Below, piece after piece: positions 52,280-61,495 of a stretch of 64,000 bases of DNA. The position numbers were made by a program, and so were the translations under genes. Source of the DNA: Pantoea latae (GTDB lineage: Bacteria; Pseudomonadota; Gammaproteobacteria; Enterobacterales; Enterobacteriaceae); the NCBI RefSeq assembly GCF_002077695.1, contig NZ_MWUE01000033.1:62001-126000 (forward strand). Reading direction: 5' to 3'. Positions within the stretch are counted from its first letter, which is position 1. Each line of letters begins with the position of its first letter. The notes under the pieces were generated by a model. The model was given only the letters and a program-made list of their open reading frames with translations. It was not told the origin of the DNA and ran no database searches.

Positions 52280-53137
52280 ATGAGTAAAATTGTCGTCGTC
52301 GGCAGCCTGCATTACGACATTATGCTGGACGCACCCCATCGCCCGGAAAAAGGCGAAACGGTTATGGGCAGCGCCTGCCGTTATAAGTTCGGCGGTAAAG
52401 GCGGCAACCAGGCGCTGGCGGCTGCACGCGCCGGCGCAGAGGTGCAGTTTATCGGCGCGGTCGGCGCGGACGAGCCGGGCCGCTTTCTGCTCGCAGCCCT
52501 GCAGGGAGCAGGCGTCGCGATCGCCGACGTGCAGGTCATTAAGGACGTGGCGTCGGGCATGAGCGTGGCGATCAGCGACGCCGAAGGCGATTACGGCGCG
52601 GTGGTGGTGTCGGGCGCCAATCAGCATATTGCGCCGTCGGCGCTGCGGCGCGAGCCGTTGTGGCAGCAGGCCGCAATGCTGATACTGCAGAATGAAGTCG
52701 CGGCAGAGACAAATCTGCTGGCGGCCACGGCGGCGAAAGCGCGCAGCATTCCCGTCTGCATCAACGCGGCGCCCGCGCGTCCGCTGGACCCGGCGCTGGA
52801 GCGCCTTATCGATCTGCTGGTGGTGAACGCGGTAGAGGCGCGTGATATGTGCGGCGTCGCGGTAGAGGATCTCGCCTCGGCAATTGCGGCCGCCGAGACG
52901 CTGGCGCGGCGTTTCCCGCAGGTGGTGGTGACCGCCGGCGAGCACGGCGTCGCGTTCTGCCAGCGAGGAGAAGCGGCGATGAGCCAGCCCGCCGAGAAGA
53001 TCCGCCTGGTCAGCACCCACGGCGCGGGCGACTGCTTTACCGGCATGCTCTGCCGCGCGCTGTCGCAGCAGCAGAGCCTCGCCGACGCCGTCCGCCTGGC
53101 GAACGCGGCGGCGGCGAAACACGTTTCCGGCGGCTAA
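52280..53137 (+). CDS. PfkB-family sugar kinase (ribokinase-like)
   Basis: A 285-residue carbohydrate kinase. GGKGGNQALAAARAGA (about 38-53) is PfkB signature 1; STHGAGDCFTG (about 247-257) is signature 2 with the catalytic aspartate. Three bases separate it from the RpiR gene. It would phosphorylate the imported sugar; ribose is possible, but the isomerase gene suggests another pentose or hexose. Confidence 0.88.
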   Translation: MSKIVVVGSLHYDIMLDAPHRPEKGETVMGSACRYKFGGKGGNQALAAARAGAEVQFIGAVGADEPGRFLLAALQGAGVAIADVQVIKDVASGMSVAISDAEGDYGAVVVSGANQHIAPSALRREPLWQQAAMLILQNEVAAETNLLAATAAKARSIPVCINAAPARPLDPALERLIDLLVVNAVEARDMCGVAVEDLASAIAAAETLARRFPQVVVTAGEHGVAFCQRGEAAMSQPAEKIRLVSTHGAGDCFTGMLCRALSQQQSLADAVRLANAAAAKHVSGG

Positions 53138-53149
53138 CGCGCCGGCATC

Positions 53150-53173
53150 GCGCAGGCCGTTCCCGGCCTGCGC
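53150..53173. terminator. hairpin between kinase and PEBP genes
   Basis: GCGCAGGCC-GTTCCC-GGCCTGCGC followed by a pyrimidine tract, between convergent genes. Confidence 0.6.
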
Positions 53174-53182
53174 GCCCTCTCT

Positions 53183-53740
53183 CTATTCCTGCGTATCATT
53201 GCTGAACCGCGCCACCAGCGAGGCAGCGCCGAGCGCGTGACCTTTCAGCTGCTTCACCAGTTCATCGTGCGTCAGGCCCGCTTTCAGCTGTTCAGGCGGC
53301 AGATCGGTGGCGATCGCCACAAAGTTATAGTGGTGCATGCCGCTGCCGACCGGCGGGCACGGACCGTACCAGGCCTGGGTGCCGGGCGAATTTTTTCCGC
53401 CGGTGTAGCCCTTGCCCTGGGTCAGTTCGCCCTGAGCGAAGCCGGTGGTGGCGGCGGGAATGTTGTAGGCCACTAAATGGGTCACGCCGAGTCCTTTGCC
53501 GCCGACCGGATCGGTAACCAGCAGCGCGAAACTTTGTGTGCCCTGCGGCGCGTTCGACCAGCTTAGCGCGGGAGAGACGTTGTCGCCGGTACAGGCGGCG
53601 CTGCTTTTGTTATTGCCGGCAAACTTTTTCGCCAGAAAGGCGTTGTCGGTAAAATCCTGCGATTGCAGGTTAAATATCGGCGCGGCCGCCATACTCGCGG
53701 CGGGCAGCGCCGCCAGTAGAAAGGCGCTTAATAATCTCAT
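53183..53740 (-). CDS. YbhB/YbcL family PEBP protein, exported
   Basis: A 185-residue Raf-kinase-inhibitor-like protein with a signal peptide (MRLLSAFLLAALPAASMAA). PEBP marks are DPVGGKGLGVTHLVAYNIP and YGPCPPVGSGMHHYNF, which form the anion-binding pocket. E. coli YbcL acts as a periplasmic immune suppressor in some strains, YbhB is cytoplasmic; the function here is unknown. The ATG at 53740 is used; a TTG one codon earlier is unlikely. Confidence 0.87.
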   Translation of the reverse strand: MRLLSAFLLAALPAASMAAAPIFNLQSQDFTDNAFLAKKFAGNNKSSAACTGDNVSPALSWSNAPQGTQSFALLVTDPVGGKGLGVTHLVAYNIPAATTGFAQGELTQGKGYTGGKNSPGTQAWYGPCPPVGSGMHHYNFVAIATDLPPEQLKAGLTHDELVKQLKGHALGAASLVARFSNDTQE

Positions 53741-53919
53741 CAAGTGGGTCTCCGTTTCGGTTGCTGAGTCCTGAGTATGGAAGAGAGAGCGGGATCAGGC
53801 GTGAAAACTCGCCGCGACAGGCGAAAAAAGCGGTGGCGCGCGCCTTCTTCATTGCGCAGCGCGCGGCAGTTGGGTCTACGCTTAGGCATTCTCTGCAAAC
53901 AGGGTGATTTCAATCTCTT

Positions 53920-56900
53920 ATGTCCGCCACGGCTGCTGCGCTTCTCCGCTTTTCCCCCGCCACTCAACGCTGGTTTCATGCCACCTTCGCCGCGCCTACG
54001 CCGGTACAGGCGGCGGCCTGGGAGGCGATCGCCAGCGGCGAGCATGCGCTGGTGATCGCACCAACCGGATCGGGCAAAACCCTGGCGGCGTTTCTGCACG
54101 CCATCGACGCGCTGTTTCGCGAACGTGAACAGCAGGAGACGCCGGAAAAAGCCACGCGCACGCGTATTCTTTATATCTCCCCGGTGAAGGCGCTGGCAGC
54201 AGACGTGCAGCGCAATTTGCAGCAGCCGCTGGAAGGGGTTTACCAGCAGCGGCGCGCGCGCGGCGCGAAAGATATCGCGCTGACCATCGGCATGCGATCT
54301 GGCGATACGCCCAACGCCGAACGGGCGAAGCTGCAGCGCACCCCGCCCGATATTCTCATCACCACCCCTGAATCGCTGTTTCTGATGCTGACGTCGCGCG
54401 CCCGCGAGGCGCTGCGCGGCGTCACAACGCTGATTCTGGATGAGGTGCACGCGGTTGCGGGCAGCAAGCGCGGCTCGCAGCTGGCGCTGAGCCTGGAGCG
54501 GCTCGATGCCCTGCTGCCGCGTCCGGCGCAGCGCATCGGCCTTTCTGCCACGGTGCGGCCTATCGAGCGCGTCGCGCAGTTTCTCGGCGGCGTGCAGAAG
54601 ACCACCATCGTCAATCCGCCCGCTTCCCGCGCGCTGGAGATGCGCATCGCCGTGCCGGTCGAGGATATGACCGATATTGCAGGACGACCGGACGCCAGCG
54701 GCGCGCCGGAAAGCGGCGGCGCAGGCGGATCCCTCTGGCCGCACATCGAACAGCGCATTCTGGAGCTGGTGCTGGCGCGGCGCGCCACCATCGTCTTCGC
54801 CAACTCGCGCGGCCTGGCGGAAAAGCTGACGGCGCGACTCAACGAGCGCTACGCCGCAGGCCTGGAGGCAGACGACTCAGGCAGCGCGCCCGCCCAGGCC
54901 TACGGCTCGTTTAACGGCGGAACGGAAAAACGCAGCGACGGCGCCTCGATCGCTATCGCCCGCTCGCATCACGGCTCGGTTTCGAAAGAGCAGCGCCGCG
55001 AAATCGAAGAGGCGTTAAAAAGCGGCGAGCTGCGCTGCGTCGTTGCTACCTCCAGTCTTGAGCTGGGCATTGATATGGGCACGGTGGATCTGGTGATCCA
55101 GGTCGGCGCGCCGCCCTCCGTCGCCAGCGCGCTACAGCGCGTCGGCCGCGCCAGCCATCAGGTCGGCGGCGTATCCAGCGGCATCGTATTTCCGCGCACG
55201 CGGCGCGACCTGGTGGACGCCGCCGTGATCGTGCAGTGCATGCTGAGCGGCGAGCTGGAGCCGGTCGCGCCGCCGCACAACCCGCTCGACGTGCTGGCGC
55301 AGCAGACGGTGGCCGCCGTGGCGATGGATACCCTTTCAGTGGAGGCGTGGTTCGCCACTGTGCGCCGCGCCGATCCCTTTCGCGATCTGCCGCGCACGGT
55401 GTTTGACGCCACGCTGGATATGCTGGCGGGAAAATATCCCGCCGACGCCTTCGCCCAGTTTCGTCCGCGTCTGATATGGGATCGCGAGGCGAACCTGCTC
55501 AGCCCGCGCCCTGGCGCGCAGCATCTTGCCGTCACCAGCGGCGGCACTATTCCCGATCGCGGCGCGTTTAGCGTAATGCTGCCAGAGGGCGAAGAGCAGG
55601 CTGGCTCGCGGCGCGTCGGCGAGCTGGATGAGGAGATGGTGTATGAATCCAGGGTCAACGACATCATTACCCTGGGCGCCACCTCCTGGCGCATCCAGCA
55701 GATTACCCACGATCAGGTGGTGGTGGTGCCCGCGCCGGGACGTTCGGCGCGTCTGCCCTTCTGGCGCGGCGATGGGCTGGGCCGATCGGCGCTGCTGGGC
55801 GAAAGCATCGGGCGCTTTCTGCGTGAGATGGAGGCGCAGCAGCTCGCCGGCGGCGGCGCTCAGATACCAGACCTCGACGCCAACGCGCAGCATAATATCC
55901 AGTCGCTGATCGCCGAACAGCGTGAGGCCACCGGACTGCTGCCCACCGACGCCACGCTGTTGATTGAACGCTGCCGCGATGAAACCGGCGACTGGCGCGT
56001 GATCCTGCATTCGCCATGGGGACAGCGCGTACACGCGCCCTGGGCGCTGGCCGTGGCGGAGCGCATTCGCCATCGCATGGGGCTGGATCCCGCCATCGTG
56101 GCGAGCGATGACGGCATCGTCGCGCGTTTTCCCGATATGGAGGGCCGCGTGCCGGGCGCCGAGCTGTTTCAGTTCGACGCCGATAGCCTGCAGCGCGTGG
56201 TCGCCGAGGCGATCGGCCACTCGGCGCTGTTCGCCGCCCGCTTTCGCGAATGCGCGGCGCGCGCCCTGCTGCTGCCGCGCCGCAATCCCGGCAAGCGTTC
56301 GCCGCTCTGGCAGCAGCGGCTGCGCGCCGGCGAGCTGCTGGCGGTGGCGCGCGACTATGCTGACTTTCCCATTCTGATCGAAACCGCGCGCGAGTGTCTG
56401 CAGGACGTTTACGATCTGCCCGCGCTGCACCGGCTGATGCAGCGCATTCAGGCAGGCAGCGTGCAGTTTGCCGAGGTCACGACCGAGACGCCGTCCCCTT
56501 TCGCCGCGCCTCTGCTGTTTGGTTACGTGGCGGAATTTATCTATGCCACCGACGCGCCGCTGGCCGAGCGTCGCGCCTCCCTGCTGGCGCTCGACAGCGG
56601 TCTGCTGAGCGAACTGCTCGGCCAGGTCGATATGCGCGAGCTGCTCGACCCGCAGGTGGCGGCGCGCGTCGGCGAAGAGCTGCAACGCCTGCCCGCTCGC
56701 TATCACGCGGCTGACAAAGAGGGCGTCGCCGATCTGCTGCGCGAGCTGGGGCCGCTCAGCGAGACGGCGGTCGCCGCGCGCTTCAGCGGCGAGGCGTTAT
56801 CCCCGGCGCTGGCTGCGCTGGCGCAGGCGCATCGCGCCATCGCGGTGCTGATCGCCGGCGAGCGGCGCTGGGCGGCGGTGGAAGATGCCGCCCGCCTGCG

Positions 56901-58494
56901 CGACGCGCTGGGCGTCAGGCTGCCGGACGCCATCCCCGCCGCTTTTTTAGCGCCGGTCGCTGAGCCGCTGCGCGATCTGCTTAGCCGCTACGCGCGCACC
57001 CATACGCCTTTTACCACCGGCGAGGCGGCGCGCCATTTCGGGCTGGGGCCAGCGGTGGTCGCCGATGCGCTGGAACGCCTGCGCCAGCAGGGCAAGCTGC
57101 TGAAGGGCGATTTTGGCCTCGCCGACGATGGCTCTGGCTGGCATGAGCAGTGGGTGGCCGATGAGGTCTTTAAACGCCTGCGCATTCGTTCGCTGCAGGC
57201 CGCGCGCGAGGCGACTCGTCCGGTGCCGACGGAGGCGTACGTGGCGCTGCTGCTGGAGCGGCACGGCTTAACCGGCTCCTCGTCGCCGCCGGTGGCGCAG
57301 GGCGAATATGAAGGCGTCAGCGGCGTGGCGCGCGTGGTTGAACAGCTTGCCGGGCTGGCGCTGCCGGCCTCTGTCTGGCAGACGCAGATTTTGCCGCCGC
57401 GCGTGCATGACTATCAGCCGGCGATGCTGGATGAGCTGCTCTCCTCCGGCGAGGTACTCTGGGTGGGCGAACGCGCGTTGGGCCACAACGACGGCCTGGT
57501 GTCGCTGCATCTGCGCGACTATGCCGCGGAAACGCTGCCGCCGCTGGCGCAAAGCGGCGACGCGCTGCGCCTGACGCCGCTGCACAGTGCTATTCTGGCG
57601 CTGCTGGAGGAAGGCGGCGCCTGGTTCGCGCATCAGATCGCCGCCGCGCAGCCTGACGTCGACGAGGCGCAGATCCACAGCGCATTATGGGAGCTGGCCT
57701 GGAGCGGCTATATCACCTCTGATACCTGGGCGGCGCTGCGCCAGCTGACCGGGCTGGCGAACAGCACGCGCGCCAGACCGACGCGCGCGCTGCGCACAAG
57801 GCGCGGCCGCATCAGCCTGCCGCCAGGGCGACCCACCACGCTCGCGCTGCCCGGACGCTGGTCGCGCCTCGATCGGCCCGGCTGCGCGCCAGCGCAGCTG
57901 GCACTGGCGCTGGCTGAAAATATGCTGGACCGCTGGGGCGTGGTGACGCGCGGCGCGGCGATGGCTGAGCAGGTGCCTGGCGGTTTTCCCGCGCTGCAGC
58001 CGGTGATGCGCGGGTTGGAGGATGCCGGACGCGTGCTGCGCGGCCGCTTTGTCGTCGGCCTGGGCGGGGCGCAGTTTGCCGACAACGCCACCATTGAGCG
58101 GCTGCGCCTTATTGCGGAAAGCAGCGCGTCGGAGCCGCTCGCCGTGGCGCTTTCCGCCGTCGATCCCGCCTCTCCTTTCGGCGTCACTCTGCGCTGGCCT
58201 GCCCACGACGCCGCCACACGGCCGGTGCGCCGCAGCGGCGCCCTGGTGGTGATTTGTCAGGGACAGCTGACGCTCTATCTGGCGCAGGGCGGTAAAGAGC
58301 TGCTGCGCTTCGGCGACGGCAGCAGTGACGCCGCCGCGGTCGCCGCGCTGGCGGGTGCGCTGCGTCGGGAGCGAGCCTCAGGCTTTACGCTGGAGAGCAT
58401 TGACGGCAAACCCGCCGGTCAGTCGCCGCTAATCGACGCGCTGCGCCGTGCAGGTTTTTCACGCGTGCCGAAGGGCTATAGCTGGTACGGCTAG
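53920..58494 (+). CDS. lhr: Lhr, large superfamily 2 ATP-dependent helicase
   Basis: A 1,524-residue helicase, near the length of E. coli Lhr (1,538). Motif I is APTGSGKTLA (about 47-56), motif II DEVH in LILDEVHAVAG, motif III SATV, and motif VI QRVGRASHQ. Winged-helix and Lhr-core domains follow, and the C-terminal Lhr-specific half is complete. Lhr is a 3'-to-5' DNA translocase/helicase involved in DNA repair. The gene stands alone; no RBS of note is seen before the ATG. Very high GC. Confidence 0.93.
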   Translation: MSATAAALLRFSPATQRWFHATFAAPTPVQAAAWEAIASGEHALVIAPTGSGKTLAAFLHAIDALFREREQQETPEKATRTRILYISPVKALAADVQRNLQQPLEGVYQQRRARGAKDIALTIGMRSGDTPNAERAKLQRTPPDILITTPESLFLMLTSRAREALRGVTTLILDEVHAVAGSKRGSQLALSLERLDALLPRPAQRIGLSATVRPIERVAQFLGGVQKTTIVNPPASRALEMRIAVPVEDMTDIAGRPDASGAPESGGAGGSLWPHIEQRILELVLARRATIVFANSRGLAEKLTARLNERYAAGLEADDSGSAPAQAYGSFNGGTEKRSDGASIAIARSHHGSVSKEQRREIEEALKSGELRCVVATSSLELGIDMGTVDLVIQVGAPPSVASALQRVGRASHQVGGVSSGIVFPRTRRDLVDAAVIVQCMLSGELEPVAPPHNPLDVLAQQTVAAVAMDTLSVEAWFATVRRADPFRDLPRTVFDATLDMLAGKYPADAFAQFRPRLIWDREANLLSPRPGAQHLAVTSGGTIPDRGAFSVMLPEGEEQAGSRRVGELDEEMVYESRVNDIITLGATSWRIQQITHDQVVVVPAPGRSARLPFWRGDGLGRSALLGESIGRFLREMEAQQLAGGGAQIPDLDANAQHNIQSLIAEQREATGLLPTDATLLIERCRDETGDWRVILHSPWGQRVHAPWALAVAERIRHRMGLDPAIVASDDGIVARFPDMEGRVPGAELFQFDADSLQRVVAEAIGHSALFAARFRECAARALLLPRRNPGKRSPLWQQRLRAGELLAVARDYADFPILIETARECLQDVYDLPALHRLMQRIQAGSVQFAEVTTETPSPFAAPLLFGYVAEFIYATDAPLAERRASLLALDSGLLSELLGQVDMRELLDPQVAARVGEELQRLPARYHAADKEGVADLLRELGPLSETAVAARFSGEALSPALAALAQAHRAIAVLIAGERRWAAVEDAARLRDALGVRLPDAIPAAFLAPVAEPLRDLLSRYARTHTPFTTGEAARHFGLGPAVVADALERLRQQGKLLKGDFGLADDGSGWHEQWVADEVFKRLRIRSLQAAREATRPVPTEAYVALLLERHGLTGSSSPPVAQGEYEGVSGVARVVEQLAGLALPASVWQTQILPPRVHDYQPAMLDELLSSGEVLWVGERALGHNDGLVSLHLRDYAAETLPPLAQSGDALRLTPLHSAILALLEEGGAWFAHQIAAAQPDVDEAQIHSALWELAWSGYITSDTWAALRQLTGLANSTRARPTRALRTRRGRISLPPGRPTTLALPGRWSRLDRPGCAPAQLALALAENMLDRWGVVTRGAAMAEQVPGGFPALQPVMRGLEDAGRVLRGRFVVGLGGAQFADNATIERLRLIAESSASEPLAVALSAVDPASPFGVTLRWPAHDAATRPVRRSGALVVICQGQLTLYLAQGGKELLRFGDGSSDAAAVAALAGALRRERASGFTLESIDGKPAGQSPLIDALRRAGFSRVPKGYSWYG

Positions 58495-58807
58495 CGATGC
58501 CTCGTCATATTATCCGGGGCGTCAGAATAAAACGGATATGGCGGCCAGGCTTATTTGTTTTTCTGCGCCTGATTTTATCGGATGCGTGAATTGGATATTT
58601 TACGATTGACCCTCTGCCGGGGTTCGTTTTTAATTCACTCCCATACGATAATCAATGTTAATAGCAAAAAGGTGAATTACACCGGAAAGTCGTGCCGCAG
58701 CACAGGGATTTAGCGCACTTAATCAGCGAGTTGCTATTCTTATGGATGAATATCCTCCCTTGCCTGTTGACCCTCTCCTTTTTTTCCGCCCGGTGTAAAA
58801 TAACCTG
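58495..58807. other. intergenic DNA after lhr
   Basis: No gene is seen in the first 310 bases of this 620-base gap. The gap then holds the small-RNA candidate described next, and its last 180 bases lead to the reductase gene. Confidence 0.4.
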
Positions 58808-58835
58808 TTGAATCAGGCTCCGGCTGCAGTAGAAT
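58808..58835 (+). promoter_or_regulatory. sigma-70 promoter of the candidate small RNA
   Basis: TTGAAT at 58808-58813, a 16-base spacer and TAGAAT at 58830-58835, predicting a start near 58842. Confidence 0.5.
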
Positions 58836-58841
58836 TACTAA

Positions 58842-58936
58842 ATTCGCATTGCGAAATATGTTTTGCACTAAACCTTGCTTATTTTTCCCTGGTGTTTGCT
58901 ACCTTAGCAGCCTGACCTGATGGTCAGGTTTTTTTT
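58842..58936 (+). ncRNA. candidate ArcZ-like Hfq-dependent small RNA
   Basis: About 95 bases from a predicted start to a terminator. It begins with a small hairpin TTCGC-ATT-GCGAA (58843-58855). A single-stranded TTTCCCTGGTGTT at 58885-58897 is identical over 13 bases to the conserved seed of ArcZ, and close to TTTCCTGGTGT of DsrA. Then a short hairpin TGCT-ACCTT-AGCA and the Rho-independent terminator CCTGACC-TGAT-GGTCAGG plus eight Ts (58911-58936). ArcZ has the same order: seed, short hairpin, terminator. ArcZ itself sits next to arcB, whereas this lies between lhr and a reductase gene, so it would be a paralog or analog. Confidence 0.55.
58911..58936 (+). terminator. Rho-independent terminator of the candidate small RNA
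   Basis: CCTGACC-TGAT-GGTCAGG followed by eight Ts, 417 bases after lhr and so too distant to be the usual lhr terminator. Confidence 0.85.
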
Positions 58937-59114
58937 ATTTTCCCGTCGTCGGCTTAATTATGGATAAATAGCTATTTTGCCTCGCCGGGCGCAGAATGAT
59001 TATTTAGCGCGGCGCATGCTGCGGTCCGGCTTAATCCCCTTCGCGCTGAGCTTACCTGGCGATCAGCGGCTACACTTCCCTTTTGTGACAAAGTTAACAT
59101 TAAGGGAGACACGC

Positions 59115-60182
59115 ATGTCGAAGAAAGCGCTTATCGCCGGGATCAGCGGCGTTATCGGAACCGCTACGGCGGAACGTTTACTGGCGGACGGCTGGGAAGT
59201 CTATGGCCTTTCGCGCGGGCGGACGCCGGTGCCGCAGGGCTGCCACGCGCTGACGGCGGATCTTACCTCGGCGGAATCGGTCAGGGACGCGCTGAAAGAG
59301 CTGGCGCCCGACGCGCTGTTTTTCAGCGTCTGGGCGCGCCAGGAGACGGAAAAAGAGAACATCCGCGTCAATGGTGGCATGGTGCGCAACGTCATCGAGG
59401 CGCTGGGCGATCGCCTGAACGGCAGCCATGTCGCGCTGGTAACCGGCCTTAAGCACTACCTTGGCCCGTTTGACGCCTACGGCAAAGGCGCGGTGCCAAT
59501 GACGCCGTTTCGCGAGGAACAGGGGCGTCAGCCGGTCGATAACTTCTACTATGCGCAGGAAGATGAGCTGTTCGCCGGCGCGGAGAAATATGGCTATCGC
59601 TGGAGCGTGCACCGCCCGCATACGGTGATCGGCTTTGCCCTGGGCAACGCGATGAATATGGGGCAGACGCTGGCGGTCTACGCCTCGCTGTGTAAATACC
59701 ATAACCTGCCGTTTATCTTCCCCGGCTCGGCCGCGCAGTGGCACGGCGTGACCGATATGAGCAGCGCGACGCTGGTGGCGGAGCAGCTGGAATGGGCGAC
59801 CAGCGCGCCGGGCGCGCAAAATGAAGATTTCAATACGGTGAACGGCGACGTGTTCCGCTGGAAGTGGATGTGGGGCGAGATCGCGCGCTATTTCGATATC
59901 CAGGCGCAGCCGCTGCCGGAAGAGACCCAGCCGCTGGAGCAGCGCATGGTCGACGCTGAGGCGCAGTGGAAAGCGGTGGCGCAGCACTATCAGCTGCGAG
60001 AAGCGGATATCAACCGGCTGGTCTCCTGGTGGCACACCGACGCCGATCTGGGTCGCCCAATGGAGGTCTTCACCGATATGAGCAAAAGCCGTAAGGCGGG
60101 CTTCAATGGCTATCACAGCACGCGCGACGACCTTTTTGCGCTGTTCGATCGCCTGAAGCAGGAGAAACTGATCCCGGCCTGA
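59115..60182 (+). CDS. PRISE-like SDR (progesterone 5-beta-reductase/iridoid-synthase-like)
   Basis: A 355-residue extended SDR. The NAD(P) loop GISGVIG is near residue 9, TGLKHYLGPF follows the middle strand and NFYYAQEDEL carries the tyrosine of the PRISE active site. Enone reduction on small carbonyl compounds is the known chemistry of plant members; bacterial members are poorly known. The ATG at 59115 has GGGAG before it; the long upstream frame is not protein-like. It ends in a hairpin shared with curA. Confidence 0.82.
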   Translation: MSKKALIAGISGVIGTATAERLLADGWEVYGLSRGRTPVPQGCHALTADLTSAESVRDALKELAPDALFFSVWARQETEKENIRVNGGMVRNVIEALGDRLNGSHVALVTGLKHYLGPFDAYGKGAVPMTPFREEQGRQPVDNFYYAQEDELFAGAEKYGYRWSVHRPHTVIGFALGNAMNMGQTLAVYASLCKYHNLPFIFPGSAAQWHGVTDMSSATLVAEQLEWATSAPGAQNEDFNTVNGDVFRWKWMWGEIARYFDIQAQPLPEETQPLEQRMVDAEAQWKAVAQHYQLREADINRLVSWWHTDADLGRPMEVFTDMSKSRKAGFNGYHSTRDDLFALFDRLKQEKLIPA

Positions 60183-60187
60183 ATAAC

Positions 60188-60209
60188 GATCCCGCCTGCA
60201 GGCGGGATC
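60188..60209. terminator. perfect palindromic hairpin between convergent genes
   Basis: GATCCCGCCTG/CAGGCGGGATC, 11-base arms with no loop bases to spare; T-runs are weak on both sides. Confidence 0.6.
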
Positions 60210-60215
60210 CTGATT

Positions 60216-61250
60216 TTACGCGTCGTCCTGCGCAACGCGCACCACGGTTTTGCCGAAGTTTTTCCCCTCCAGCATGGCGAAAAATGCCTCCGGCGCGTTC
60301 TGCAGGCCGTCGACCACATGCTCGCGATAGCGGATTTCGCCTTTCTCCACCCAGGGCTCCATCACCTCAAGGAACTCGCCATAGCGGTGGCCATAGTCGT
60401 CAAAAATAATAAAGCCCTGCACGCGCAGGCGTTTCTTCAGGATATTCCCCATCAGCAGCGAGAGGCGATCCGGCCCTTCCGGCAGATCGGTGGCGCTATA
60501 GCCGGAGACCAGACCGCACACCGGAATGCGCGCTTTGGTATTCAGCAGCGGCAGAACCGCATCGAACACCTTGCCGCCGACATTTTCATAATAGATGTCG
60601 ATGCCGTCCGGGCAGGCTTTCTCCAGCTCGGCCGCCAGATCGTCCCGGTGGTGATCGAGACAGAGATCAAAGCCCAGCACCTCGACCGCATGACGGCACT
60701 TCTCTTCACCGCCGGCGATGCCCACCACGCGACACCCTTTTTTCTTGCCGATCTGTCCAACCGTGGCGCCCACCGGGCCGGTCGCGGCGGCCACCACCAG
60801 GGTTTCGCCAGGCTGCGGCTCGCCGATATCAAGCAGGCCCATATAGGCGGTAAAGCCCGGCATGCCGAGCACGCCAAGCGCCCATGAGGGATTCGCCAGA
60901 TCGTTGCCCAGCTTTCTCACCGCCGTCGCCGGCGCGACCGAATAGGCCTGCCAGCCGCCGCTCGACAGCACCCAGTCGCCAGGCTGAAAATCGCCGTGGC
61001 GCGACTCCACCACGCGGCTGACCGTGCCGCCGACCATCACATCGCCCAGCTTCACCGGTTCAGCGTAGGATTTCGCATCGCTCATGCGTCCGCGCATATA
61101 GGGATCGAGCGACAGGTAAATAGTGCGCAGCAGCAGATCGCCCTCTTCCAGGGACGGCAAAGGCAGCTCGCCAAACTCGAAGTTCTCCTGTACCGGTTTG
61201 CCGTGCGGGCGCGAGGCCAGCGTCCAGCCCTGATTTTGCGGTTTCGCCAT
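60216..61250 (-). CDS. curA: CurA-like NADPH-dependent enone reductase
   Basis: A 344-residue MDR-family reductase very close in length and motifs to E. coli CurA (YncB): YLSLDPYMRGRM near residue 45, LGMPGFTAYMGLLDIG in the middle, and the NADPH loop AATGPVGATVGQ. CurA reduces curcumin and other enones. There are no zinc-binding residues. It is divergent from fucO, 245 bases away. Confidence 0.85.
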   Translation of the reverse strand: MAKPQNQGWTLASRPHGKPVQENFEFGELPLPSLEEGDLLLRTIYLSLDPYMRGRMSDAKSYAEPVKLGDVMVGGTVSRVVESRHGDFQPGDWVLSSGGWQAYSVAPATAVRKLGNDLANPSWALGVLGMPGFTAYMGLLDIGEPQPGETLVVAAATGPVGATVGQIGKKKGCRVVGIAGGEEKCRHAVEVLGFDLCLDHHRDDLAAELEKACPDGIDIYYENVGGKVFDAVLPLLNTKARIPVCGLVSGYSATDLPEGPDRLSLLMGNILKKRLRVQGFIIFDDYGHRYGEFLEVMEPWVEKGEIRYREHVVDGLQNAPEAFFAMLEGKNFGKTVVRVAQDDA

Positions 61251-61389
61251 CGTTTCCTCCAGTGGTTAAGGCGTTAGTGTCCTCCTTGAGGCTAACAGAG
61301 GATGAGAATCTTGCCTGGCAGGAATGGCTCTGCCTGTGCGGCCTTCACGCCGCCTGCCGCGCAAGATGGGGGCCAAAAAAGCTAATCTA

Positions 61390-61403
61390 TTGATTTTTAT
61401 CAA
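61390..61403. promoter_or_regulatory. perfect FNR box upstream of fucO
   Basis: TTGAT-TTTT-ATCAA, a perfect match to the FNR consensus TTGAT-N4-ATCAA, 93 bases before the fucO ATG and 140 bases from the curA start. Confidence 0.7.
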
Positions 61404-61495
61404 TTGTATACCGTGCAGAATGTGACCTGTGCAGCAGAAATGAGGCACCTTAACGCGGGAAGGTAGGAGGAATTTTGTAAATCAAGGATGTGACC

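Noticed and set aside
55336-56706. A 456-codon open frame on the minus strand inside lhr
   Set aside because: It is antisense to the conserved helicase, and its composition reflects the high-GC codon pattern of lhr; no motifs and no ribosome binding site.
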